Source: Bacillota bacterium
Lineage (GTDB): Bacteria; Bacillota; Clostridia; Lachnospirales; Lachnospiraceae
NCBI GenBank assembly: GCA_023395555.1
Contig: JAEWYQ010000022.1
Location: 1-37,593, forward strand
Reading direction: 5' to 3'
Length of the DNA stretch: 37,593 nt
Made by a program: the position numbers and the translations under genes. This document shows, piece after piece, positions 1-6,012 of this stretch. A model generated the notes under the pieces. The model saw only the letters and a program-made list of their open reading frames with translations, ran no database searches and had not been told where the DNA came from. Position 1 is the stretch's first letter. Every line of letters begins with the position of its first letter.

Positions 1-99
1 TATAAAACCGAATCCGAAGCAGATAATCAGGAATTCCAGGCCTGCAAAACCAGCAGGGGGGGGGTATTGCTTTGTACATACCCGGTGCTGGAAGGGTGA
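1..99 (+). CDS. 3' end of an upstream phage gene (partial)
   Basis: An open frame enters from the left edge and stops at TGA 97-99, giving 32 codons of C-terminal sequence that I do not recognise. A run of nine G (56-64) lies inside it. The next frame (starting at base 2) is also open, to TAA 115-117, so a one-base error or slippage in the G run would switch the product from one frame to the other. Which frame is the real one cannot be decided from this fragment. Confidence 0.3.
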   Translation, partial: YKTESEADNQEFQACKTSRGGVLLCTYPVLEG

Positions 100-117
100 G
101 AAGGAGGTAAAGCAATA

Positions 118-396
118 ATGGGTAAACGTAAGACAGATAAACTGCTGAGTCCGTCTGAAATTAGGCAGTCAGCGCAGCATCATTACGATGGATACATAAA
201 GGCAGATAAGCGCAGCAAGGCAAGACATCCTGAGACGCAGATAGAAACTGGGCAGATGCCGGTCAATAGCCGGATAAGGCCCTGCTGGAGCTGTGATTGT
301 GTTAATGACAAGGGATTTTGTGATAATTATTTCCTTCATGCGGTGCTAAAAGATAGATGCCGGATGCCAGCGAAAGAAGGTGCATATGATAAATAA
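118..396 (+). CDS. Small cysteine-rich phage early protein
   Basis: This 92-residue protein has a good ribosome binding site (AAGGAGG, 101-107) ten bases before ATG 118. The N-terminal half is basic and polar. The C-terminal half carries a cluster of cysteines (CWSCDC, then a CDNYF segment and a late Cys), which could bind a metal. I do not recognise the family. The gene overlaps the next one by 11 bases, as is common for co-transcribed phage early genes. Its position between the off-window replication genes and the packaging genes suggests an accessory early role; nothing more specific can be supported. Confidence 0.6.
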   Translation: MGKRKTDKLLSPSEIRQSAQHHYDGYIKADKRSKARHPETQIETGQMPVNSRIRPCWSCDCVNDKGFCDNYFLHAVLKDRCRMPAKEGAYDK

Positions 397-925
397 ATCA
401 AAACAGATTACATACAAGTATTTAAAGATCGGGCAGGAAGTTGATCGGTGGATCATTGGTGGACGCACAACAATGGCTAGTGCCATTGTCAAAGATATAA
501 ATGCTTCATTCGTGACATTACTGGTATTTGGCACCCGAGAGGAAAAACTGCCTTCAGAGGAAGCGATGTTTTCCGTGAAGATGGACGATGCGGAATTTCA
601 AGCCCTATACAGAGATGCGGCAAAGGAATTAATGAAGTCTATACAGAATAAGCTTCAGGATTATGAAATCGGATACCACGAGATGTGGAATTCCTGGTTA
701 ACATTCGATCCGTATGAAATGGCGGCATACTGCCAGGAGCATGATATGAAAATCATTGGGCATTGTGATGGCATTATTCCAAAAGCAGCAATGTTCTCAG
801 GAGAAATTCTTGATATTGGTGTATGTGCTGAATATAGTGACGGTGATAAGATATGGTGTCATGCAAGATCCAGTGATATGTCATGTATGCTTGAGGATTA
901 TGCAGAGCTGTTAATCGGGCAATGA
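386..925 (+). CDS. Phage early protein of unknown function
   Basis: The product is 179 residues from ATG 386, which lies five bases after an AGAAGG site (375-380). A GTG six bases upstream is in frame but sits directly against that site, so ATG is preferred. The N-terminal third is rich in beta-type residues and the middle is helical. No catalytic motif or membrane segment is visible. The gene overlaps the preceding one and is followed after 77 bases by a Cys-rich gene with its own ribosome binding site. I do not recognise the family; genes of this kind are typical fillers of the early region of clostridial prophages. Confidence 0.6.
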   Translation: MINKSKQITYKYLKIGQEVDRWIIGGRTTMASAIVKDINASFVTLLVFGTREEKLPSEEAMFSVKMDDAEFQALYRDAAKELMKSIQNKLQDYEIGYHEMWNSWLTFDPYEMAAYCQEHDMKIIGHCDGIIPKAAMFSGEILDIGVCAEYSDGDKIWCHARSSDMSCMLEDYAELLIGQ

Positions 926-1002
926 TAAGCATCCCGGTCAGAGCGGAAAATAGCTTGCCCCGGACCGAAGTGCTTTGGATGAATTATTAAGAGGAGGTTG
1001 CA

Positions 1003-1359
1003 ATGAGAAGAGAAATTTGTGAACGGTGTCCCCATGAGGATACTGATAAATGTGAAACCTGCGAAAAAAGAGTATGCCGGGTGTGCGGATGCACCTGGAA
1101 CAATGCCTGTCCTGGGGGTTGCTACTGGGTAGAGTTTGATCTGTGCAGAGAATGCGTAGGGAAAGAACCAACGCCGGCGGAGCTTACATATACCTTTTAT
1201 CTCCCGGAAGACATCGCTGATATTGAAGGATTGCACTATGAGCTTGATACCTGGGTCTCGGCATCACTTGGAATGTATGTGGTTAAGAGTACACTGACAA
1301 ATGCGGATGAATATTCGGAGCATGATTACGGGGAGGATTCCGATGGGGAAGACAAATGA
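1003..1359 (+). CDS. Zinc-finger-like phage protein with CRVCGCT motif
   Basis: This protein has 118 residues and a clear GAGGAGG site before ATG 1003. The N-terminal 50 residues contain about a dozen cysteines in CxxC-type pairs, including the sequence CRVCGCTWNNACPGGCYW, followed by an FDLC element. This motif recurs in many phage and prophage proteins and most likely coordinates zinc. The C-terminal half is acidic and lacks cysteines. No enzymatic motif is visible. A role in binding nucleic acid or protein partners during early phage growth is inferred only from the metal-binding appearance. The last 17 bases overlap the next gene. Confidence 0.6.
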   Translation: MRREICERCPHEDTDKCETCEKRVCRVCGCTWNNACPGGCYWVEFDLCRECVGKEPTPAELTYTFYLPEDIADIEGLHYELDTWVSASLGMYVVKSTLTNADEYSEHDYGEDSDGEDK

Positions 1360-1729
1360 CCTGATGGAAGGCCGTAACCAGGGCTTGGCCCTTGCGCTTA
1401 GGATTGTCCGGGAAGGCGGTGTCGAAGCCCTGGAGAAGGAGTTGCAGTACCGGAACGTCACCGGCATCTCCCTCAATCTTACCCACCAGGAGATAAAGGA
1501 TGCATCCTATAAGGCACATGTCCGGGCTACGGAGGTAGCGATTGCAATCAGCCTGGTGACGCTGCTGGATGAGTATTGTTTTAGCAGGAGCCAGTTGACC
1601 CGGTACAAGGCTGCCTTTGATGCAAAGGTGTATGAGGCAGCCAATAGCGACAGATCCATGGAGGTCCTGCAGGAGTACATAGAGCGGATTAAGCAGGATA
1701 CCGGGATCGAGGTTAATGTCAGGGATTAA
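1343..1729 (+). CDS. Phage early protein, mostly helical
   Basis: I start this gene at ATG 1343, six bases after GGGAGG (1331-1336), giving 128 residues. An upstream ATG at 1301 would add 14 residues but has no ribosome binding site. The sequence is predicted to be almost wholly helical, with a central AEVAI/ISLVTLLDEY-like hydrophobic segment that could be a dimer interface. No family is recognised. It overlaps the preceding zinc-finger-like gene, so the two are probably translationally coupled. Its stop codon overlaps the 3' end of the oppositely oriented gene at 1726-2007, so the two transcription units converge here. Confidence 0.6.
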   Translation: MGKTNDLMEGRNQGLALALRIVREGGVEALEKELQYRNVTGISLNLTHQEIKDASYKAHVRATEVAIAISLVTLLDEYCFSRSQLTRYKAAFDAKVYEAANSDRSMEVLQEYIERIKQDTGIEVNVRD

Positions 1730-2007
1730 TCTGTTGTCCACCGATGGTTCCGAATGGAATAAACCAGGTTAATAGACTTTAACAGGCCAAACTCTATATA
1801 TTTGCAATGGAATTTTAAATAGGCACTTACTTCCTCAATCAACGTAGCGGTCTCAACCTTATATCTAAATCGCTTGCCGTTAAACTCAATACCCCAGGCA
1901 TCGATACGTATATCGCCTTTTGGATTATAAGATACGGCTACACAGACCTCATGACGGTGCGGGAATACAACGCTATTTGCAGGAGCTACATAGTGACCGG
2001 TTATCAT
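1726..2007 (-). CDS. SOS-controlled small protein on the opposite strand
   Basis: This 93-residue protein is encoded against the direction of all other phage genes in the window. A GAGGTG site precedes its ATG (2005-2007 on the minus strand). Upstream lies a promoter TTGCAT-17-TATAAT (2045-2073) whose spacer contains the LexA box GAACAAATGTTC, so the gene should be silent in the lysogen and expressed after DNA damage. The protein has a WGIEFNGKRFRYKVE-type beta-strand pattern in the middle and no membrane segment or catalytic motif. I do not know the family. Because it converges on the early genes, its transcript could also act against them. A role in induction or excision is possible but unproven. 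Confidence 0.6.
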   Translation of the reverse strand: MITGHYVAPANSVVFPHRHEVCVAVSYNPKGDIRIDAWGIEFNGKRFRYKVETATLIEEVSAYLKFHCKYIEFGLLKSINLVYSIRNHRWTTD

Positions 2008-2044
2008 AATATTAACACCTCAACAACAAAATATTATACACATG

Positions 2045-2073
2045 ATTATAGAACAAATGTTCGAGAAATGCAA
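2045..2073 (-). promoter_or_regulatory. Sigma-A promoter for the minus-strand SOS gene
   Basis: On the minus strand the -35 element is TTGCAT (2068-2073) and the -10 is TATAAT (2045-2050), with a 17-base spacer. The LexA operator fills the -10-proximal part of the spacer, so bound LexA would block RNA polymerase. The layout is the same as that of the promoter at 24245-24273. Confidence 0.7.
2051..2062. promoter_or_regulatory. LexA (SOS) box
   Basis: The sequence GAACAAATGTTC matches the Gram-positive LexA/DinR core GAAC-N4-GTTC exactly; read on the minus strand it is CGAACATTTGTTC. It sits between -35 and -10 of the minus-strand promoter. Confidence 0.75.
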
Positions 2074-2133
2074 TGGAAAGTAATTGTAAATATAAAGTAA
2101 TTGTAAATGAATTTTAGAAGGGAGATTAAGAAA

Positions 2134-2736
2134 ATGAATTTAGTAGATCAATGGAATGACCATATCATCAAGGGTAACCAGCTGAGCAGGGAATTAGAGA
2201 ATATCGAGGAGCTACTGGAGAAGGCCAGGGAAGCGGATATCTGTTTTTCTTCCGGAAGCAATGGAGCAATCTTCATACGAGTATTGTCTCCAGAGAAGAT
2301 GCAGGAGCTGAAAGAGAGTGCGATTGTGGCAATTATCCATACCAGGGATGAGAAAACCGCAGAGCTGGAGAAGTTGATGGGAATCCGCAAGCCGGCAACC
2401 GTCAATCCGGAATTTGAAGCCGCCATCCAGGAGATGGAGAATAGTCAGAAAACGTCTACATACGTGGACAATTCCGGACAGGATCAGATCGAGGAAGCAC
2501 CGAAGGAGGAGCCTCCCGCGTACCCCGCCCTAGATGATACCGCTGTTGAGGATGTCCGGAGAATGTATCAGTCCGAAGGTAAGACGCTGAAGGAGGTGGC
2601 TGCTATTTATGGGGTAACAAAGAGCCAGATGAACACCTTCATCAGTAGACACAATCTTCGCCGGACGAGCTACGAGAAAGATAGCGTTTTCCTGGATGCG
2701 AAGGTTCCGGCCCAGTTCGGAAAGGAGGGGCTTTGA
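2134..2736 (+). CDS. Phage protein with C-terminal helix-turn-helix
   Basis: The start is ATG 2134, nine bases after AGAAGGGAG (2116-2124); this gives 200 residues. An upstream in-frame ATG at 2107 lacks a ribosome binding site. Residues 1-100 look like a helical, partly coiled-coil region. A Pro/Glu-rich linker follows. The last 60 residues contain a segment of the type VRRMYQSEGKTLKEVAAIYG followed by a recognition-like helix, which fits a simple DNA-binding helix-turn-helix. It is the first rightward gene after the divergent SOS promoter. A regulatory or DNA-organising role is likely, but the target is unknown. Confidence 0.6.
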   Translation: MNLVDQWNDHIIKGNQLSRELENIEELLEKAREADICFSSGSNGAIFIRVLSPEKMQELKESAIVAIIHTRDEKTAELEKLMGIRKPATVNPEFEAAIQEMENSQKTSTYVDNSGQDQIEEAPKEEPPAYPALDDTAVEDVRRMYQSEGKTLKEVAAIYGVTKSQMNTFISRHNLRRTSYEKDSVFLDAKVPAQFGKEGL

Positions 2737-2920
2737 CCTATTAAGAGCGCAAAACGATTTTGAGAAGTGCCGGGTATGCGAGCGGGAAATTACTTTCGTC
2801 GGCAAGGTCAACCGGGACACCTGGCCGTATCAGTATAAGCGTAAGCATAAGGGAATTAGGGAGACGGTGTATTGCTGCAACCGGGAACATTATCACATAG
2901 GTAAGGCTAAAGATGTGTAA
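2696..2920 (+). CDS. Small zinc-ribbon-like phage protein
   Basis: The frame is open from ATG 2696 (74 residues). That start has no clear ribosome binding site and overlaps the previous gene by 41 bases, whereas a strong AAGGAGGGG (2722-2730) lies downstream with no standard in-frame start after it. The true N-terminus is therefore uncertain. The conserved-looking part, from about residue 20, has CRVCEREITF and, 30 residues later, a YCCNREH element, so the cysteines and histidine could hold a zinc ion. I know no specific function. Similar small Cys-containing proteins are common just before the late regulator in Firmicute phages. Confidence 0.5.
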   Translation: MRRFRPSSERRGFDLLRAQNDFEKCRVCEREITFVGKVNRDTWPYQYKRKHKGIRETVYCCNREHYHIGKAKDV

Positions 2921-2933
2921 GGGCGGTGAGAGA

Positions 2934-3323
2934 TTGACGTTAAAAAGAGACTTGAATTTACATAAATATGAGATAGACTCTGATTTGTATCGGGAACTGT
3001 TCTATTTCTGCAAAAGATATATGCAGAGGAAAACGGAAATAGAAAGCCTGTATGGATTATCCGAGATTGTTTCTGATGGGATGCCCCGGGGCAATAAAAC
3101 AGGAGATCAGACGGCGAGCAAGGCTATTCGCATTGATAAGCTTCAGAGGGAGAACAAGCTTATTGAACAGGCGGCTATTGAAGCGGATGCCTATTTATAT
3201 CCCCAGATTTTACGCAATGTTACCGAAGGCGTGAGGTATGAATACTTAAGAGTAAATTGCGGGCGCAGGCAGTTTTATGAAAAGAGAAGGCTATTCTTTA
3301 AAATATTATCTGAAAAAAGATAA
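2934..3323 (+). CDS. Probable late-gene regulator of the ArpU/RinA type
   Basis: This protein has 129 residues if TTG 2934 is the start (GGTGAG just upstream). An in-frame ATG at 2913 would give 136. The pattern DLNLHKYEI, then a DQTASKAIR segment, IEQAAIEAD, VTEGVRYEYL and finally GRRQFYEKRRLFFKILSEK is one I associate with a common clostridial prophage protein. That protein sits directly before the terminase and is usually annotated as an ArpU- or RinA-like activator of late transcription. The basic C-terminal helix fits DNA binding. The assignment rests on remembered sequence pattern and gene position. It is the last gene before the long non-coding stretch, where it could act. Confidence 0.55.
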   Translation: MTLKRDLNLHKYEIDSDLYRELFYFCKRYMQRKTEIESLYGLSEIVSDGMPRGNKTGDQTASKAIRIDKLQRENKLIEQAAIEADAYLYPQILRNVTEGVRYEYLRVNCGRRQFYEKRRLFFKILSEKR

Positions 3324-3337
3324 AGAGGGTAACCGAG

Positions 3338-3447
3338 GGGACATTGTCAAGTGGTATAATGCTTACAGTGGAAGGTTGCTACAAGGCAGCTCCTCCTGTC
3401 GGCTGCCGGGTGTAACGGCCCGGTGGTTGATTCGGGTAAAAGAATGT
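3338..3447 (+). other. Structured non-coding segment, possible degenerate tRNA-like RNA
   Basis: No convincing gene occupies these bases. GGCAGC (3385-3390) pairs with GCTGCC (3402-3407) around an 11-base loop, and CCGGG (3406-3410) could alternatively pair with CCCGG (3419-3423). The left part reads like a tRNA D arm (AAGTGGTATAATGC), the right part like a degenerate T arm (GGTTGATTC), and ACATT/AATGT (3341-3345 with 3443-3447) could close it. The resemblance is weak and the structure may belong to a longer RNA that includes the element at 3570-3660. Confidence 0.25.
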
Positions 3448-3514
3448 GGATATCGATAAGCCATAACAGAGCAAAATTTTGACGGGTTGTATAGCTCATG
3501 CGGACTATGATTAC

Positions 3515-3540
3515 AGGAGGGGATTATGATGGGTAAGTAA
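3515..3540 (+). other. Strong ribosome binding site before a four-codon reading frame
   Basis: AGGAGGGG (3515-3522) is followed four bases later by ATG ATG GGT AAG TAA (3526-3540). The site is as good as those of real genes, but the frame closes at once. It may be a leader-type mini-frame, a remnant of a lost gene, or part of the structured RNA. Confidence 0.3.
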
Positions 3541-3569
3541 TTCATAGGCATACTAAAACATAGACATCA

Positions 3570-3660
3570 TGCCTGCCATAACGGTAGGCATACACAGGGA
3601 TTGTCGCCCAGGAGGGCAGCACCGTGAGGTGAGAAACCAGGTTCGATTCCTGCAATCCCC
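3570..3660 (+). ncRNA. tRNA-like RNA with a GNRA-capped hairpin in place of the anticodon arm
   Basis: Bases 3597-3659 fold like a 63-base tRNA. A perfect 7-pair acceptor stem forms between GGGATTG (3597-3603) and CAATCCC (3653-3659). A D-like arm GCCC/GGGC has a 4-base loop (3606-3617). CACC/GGTG (3620-3631) is capped by GTGA, a GNRA tetraloop, where an anticodon arm should be. A T arm CAGG-TTCGATT-CCTG (3638-3652) carries the canonical TTCGATT loop. No CCA is encoded. An 8-pair hairpin (3570-3590) precedes it, a 7-pair hairpin (3662-3678) follows it, and an intrinsic terminator ends the unit. Because there is no anticodon it cannot decode. It may be a phage tRNA mimic or a decayed tRNA. Confidence 0.5.
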
Positions 3661-3699
3661 TTCCCTCCTCTGGAGGGATCCTCATTTACTCCCCTTATA

Positions 3700-3731
3700 A
3701 AGGCATTCGGCTTTGGCTGAGTGCCTTTTTA
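3700..3731 (+). terminator. Intrinsic terminator after the tRNA-like RNA
   Basis: AAGGCATTCGG (3700-3710) pairs with CTGAGTGCCTT (3717-3727), with two G-T pairs among eleven, around a 6-base loop, and a T run follows. It would end transcription coming from the early genes or from the structured RNA before the packaging operon, and so may be the point where late antitermination acts. Confidence 0.75.
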
Positions 3732-3826
3732 CAAAAAATTAATATGTATATCAAGTCCCCGCATAAATCGCAATGATTTTACTCACAATAGTATTGCGGA
3801 ATACAAGTGAGAGGAGGGACCTGATT

Positions 3827-3916
3827 ATGGAGCTATCAGTTAAGATAGACAGTAAACTGCTAATAGCAATACTTTATACTCTGATTATAATATATTGCTT
3901 ACACATGTTTATGTAA
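3827..3916 (+). CDS. 29-residue membrane microprotein
   Basis: ATG 3827 is preceded by GAGGAGG (3811-3817) at a good distance and opens a 29-codon frame ending at TAA 3914-3916. After about nine polar residues the protein is a single hydrophobic helix, LLIAILYTLIIIYCLHMF, typical of a one-pass membrane microprotein. It stands alone between the terminator at 3700-3731 and the hairpin at 3989-4017, upstream of terS. Possible roles are a small toxin, a superinfection factor or a lysis modulator; none is supported directly. The strong ribosome binding site and clean hydrophobic pattern are the reasons for calling it a gene. Confidence 0.45.
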   Translation: MELSVKIDSKLLIAILYTLIIIYCLHMFM

Positions 3917-3988
3917 GTAGTATGTCATATAAATATAACAACTATTCGTCTACTGTTGTATTTATTATGTATTTATTTGAAAAGAGGG

Positions 3989-4017
3989 GTCCATGGCTTT
4001 TGTCATGGGCTTTTCTT
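3989..4017 (+). terminator. Hairpin with T-rich tail before terS
   Basis: GTCCATG (3989-3995) pairs with CATGGGC (4004-4010), including one G-T pair, and TTTTCTT follows. It looks like a weak terminator or attenuator just before the terS ribosome binding site (AAGGAGGTGA, 4031-4040). Confidence 0.4.
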
Positions 4018-4045
4018 ATACCCAAAAGCCAAGGAGGTGAGCCTG

Positions 4046-4615
4046 ATGGCGTTAACAGATAAACAGAAGTTATTTGCAGATGAATACCTGATAGACCTTA
4101 ATGCCACCAGGGCATATAAGGCGGTATATAAGAATTGTAAGAGTGATGAAGTTGCGGCTGCGGCTGCTGTACGGCTGTTAAGAAATGTTAAGGTTGCTGA
4201 ATATATCGAACAGCGGATGAAAGCCCGGGAGAAGCGCACTGAGATCACCCAGGACAAGGTACTGAATGAGCTGGCTGCTATAGCCTTCTCTAACGGATCC
4301 GACTTCGCCCAGGTCATTGATGAGCCTATGATAGTTAATGGCAGGTACGTGATGGATCCGGACACCGGCAAACTGAAGACCTGGGAAGCCGTTAAGATTA
4401 CTCCTACTGATCAGTTGTCGGAAGAAAAGCGTAAGGCTATCGCCGGGATTAAGATGGGGAAGAACGGCATTGAGGTGGCTACCTGTGATAAGGTCCGGGC
4501 TCTGGAGCTCCTGGGGCGGCACCTGGGTATGTTTAAGGATAAGATTGAGGTAACTGGCTTGAATGAGGAAAAGAGCAAGCTTGACAGCCTTATCACACAG
4601 CTAAGGGGTGGTTAA
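4046..4615 (+). CDS. terS: Terminase small subunit
   Basis: The small terminase subunit recognises phage DNA and hands it to the large subunit for packaging. The product is 189 residues from ATG 4046, preceded by a very strong AAGGAGGTGA. The N-terminus LTDKQKLFADEYL, then NATRAYKAVYK and a segment ending VAEYIEQRM, is the classical Terminase_2 DNA-binding helix-turn-helix region, in which tandem repeats of the family begin with a KQ..F..EYL pattern. The C-terminal part carries KAVAL-like helices and ends two bases before the start codon of terL. An open upstream extension to 3956 lacks a ribosome binding site and is not used. Confidence 0.9.
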   Translation: MALTDKQKLFADEYLIDLNATRAYKAVYKNCKSDEVAAAAAVRLLRNVKVAEYIEQRMKAREKRTEITQDKVLNELAAIAFSNGSDFAQVIDEPMIVNGRYVMDPDTGKLKTWEAVKITPTDQLSEEKRKAIAGIKMGKNGIEVATCDKVRALELLGRHLGMFKDKIEVTGLNEEKSKLDSLITQLRGG

Positions 4616-4617
4616 GG

Positions 4618-6012
4618 TTGAGCGAGGAACAACTGATTCTGTCTGATAAATATAAAGCTTTTCTACGGCATAACGCACCAGTCGAATTTCTGGAGGGAAC
4701 CACGGCGGCAGGAAAGACTACGGTAGGTATATTCAAGTTTATGCTATTGGTAGCCGAGAGCAAAAAGAAGTATCACATCATAGCTGCCAAGGATACAGGT
4801 ACCGCCGAGAAGAATATGATCAACAAGGATCTGGGCATCATAGATGATTTCGGGATCTTAACAGAATACAACGGCAACGGCACCAAGGACGAGAAGATAC
4901 CCCATATTCTGTATCATACTGGCAATGGAGATAAAATAGTCTATGTGATGGGCTATGGTGACAAAAAGAAGTGGCAGAAAGCATTGGGTGGTCAATATGG
5001 CTGCCTTTACATAGACGAGATCAACACGGCTGATATCGACTTCGTAGGAGAAGCCATGATGCGGTCCGATTATACTATGGCTACGCTCAACCCGGACGAT
5101 CCGAGCCTTCCAGTCTATAAGAAATACATAAATTGCAGCCGGCCACTACCGGAATACAGGAACGATGCTCCAGATGAAATCAATAATATGCTTACCGAAG
5201 AACCGAAGCTCGGCTGGGTGCATTGGTTCTTTTCTTTTGTCCATAATGCAGGATTACCTCAGGAGAAGATTGATCAGATTTTCCTTTATGTCCCTAAGGG
5301 CACGAAACTCTGGAAGAATAAAATCCAAGGATTGAGGGGCAGGGCTACGGGGCTGGTATTCAGTAACTTTGATCGCCGGCGCCATGTCCGATCAAAAGAA
5401 TGGGCGAGGCAGTTTATCCAGAAGGATCGGCATCAGGAAGAGTACTTTGTTACATTTACCTCTGGCCTGGACACCTCCTATTCTCAGGAGTCTCCGGACA
5501 CCATAGCAATGTCGTTTTCCGCTATTACCAATAAAGGCCGGTATGTGCTGCTGGACGAGAAAGTATATAACAATGCCGCCCTGGCCGTCCCGATTGCTCC
5601 ATCGGATACGGTGGTAAATTATATTGCATTCCTGGAGAGGAACCGGAAGGAATGGGGATTTGCAAAGAATGTTTTTATCGACTCAGCTGATCAGGCAACC
5701 ATTACGGAATTCATGAAGCATAAGCGAGCTCATAACGATTGCCTTTATATCTTCAACGGAGCCTACAAAGCTATTGAGATTATTGATCGTATCAATCTGG
5801 AGTTGGGGTGGCTCTCTTATGACGATGAGGCTGGTAAGGAGCCTGTATTCTATGTCGTGGATACCTGCACAAACTTCATCACGGAGCATGAGGTATACAG
5901 CTGGTTAGAGGATAAAGATAACACCCCGGAAGATAAGAATGATCACATGGTAAACAGCACGCAGTACGGCTGGATCCCTTACCGGGACAGGATAGGAGTG
6001 GAAAAGAGATGA
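4618..6012 (+). CDS. terL: Terminase large subunit
   Basis: The large terminase is the packaging motor ATPase and the nuclease that cuts the concatemer. This protein has 464 residues and starts with TTG 4618, two bases after the terS stop. A Walker A motif of the form GTTAAGKT lies at residues 27-34 and Walker B, YIDE, at 131-134. The nuclease part begins near FTSGLDTSYSQ, with further acidic residues at FIDSAD and in the C-terminal NDHMVNST segment, as in RNase H-type terminase nucleases. Length and order fit the Terminase_3/Terminase_6 type. The stop codon overlaps the ATG of the portal gene (ATGA), which indicates translational coupling. Confidence 0.92.
   Translation: MSEEQLILSDKYKAFLRHNAPVEFLEGTTAAGKTTVGIFKFMLLVAESKKKYHIIAAKDTGTAEKNMINKDLGIIDDFGILTEYNGNGTKDEKIPHILYHTGNGDKIVYVMGYGDKKKWQKALGGQYGCLYIDEINTADIDFVGEAMMRSDYTMATLNPDDPSLPVYKKYINCSRPLPEYRNDAPDEINNMLTEEPKLGWVHWFFSFVHNAGLPQEKIDQIFLYVPKGTKLWKNKIQGLRGRATGLVFSNFDRRRHVRSKEWARQFIQKDRHQEEYFVTFTSGLDTSYSQESPDTIAMSFSAITNKGRYVLLDEKVYNNAALAVPIAPSDTVVNYIAFLERNRKEWGFAKNVFIDSADQATITEFMKHKRAHNDCLYIFNGAYKAIEIIDRINLELGWLSYDDEAGKEPVFYVVDTCTNFITEHEVYSWLEDKDNTPEDKNDHMVNSTQYGWIPYRDRIGVEKR

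Noticed and set aside
3277..3459. 60-codon frame overlapping the end of the late regulator and the structured segment
   Set aside because: No ribosome binding site, and it runs through RNA-like hairpins.
3479..3512. Possible promoter TTGACG...TATGAT before the tRNA-like RNA
   Set aside because: The spacing is about 21 bases, too long for a normal sigma-A promoter.
3956..4045. Upstream extension of the terminase small subunit
   Set aside because: It lacks a ribosome binding site, whereas ATG 4046 follows AAGGAGGTGA and matches the family start; the extension overlaps a hairpin.
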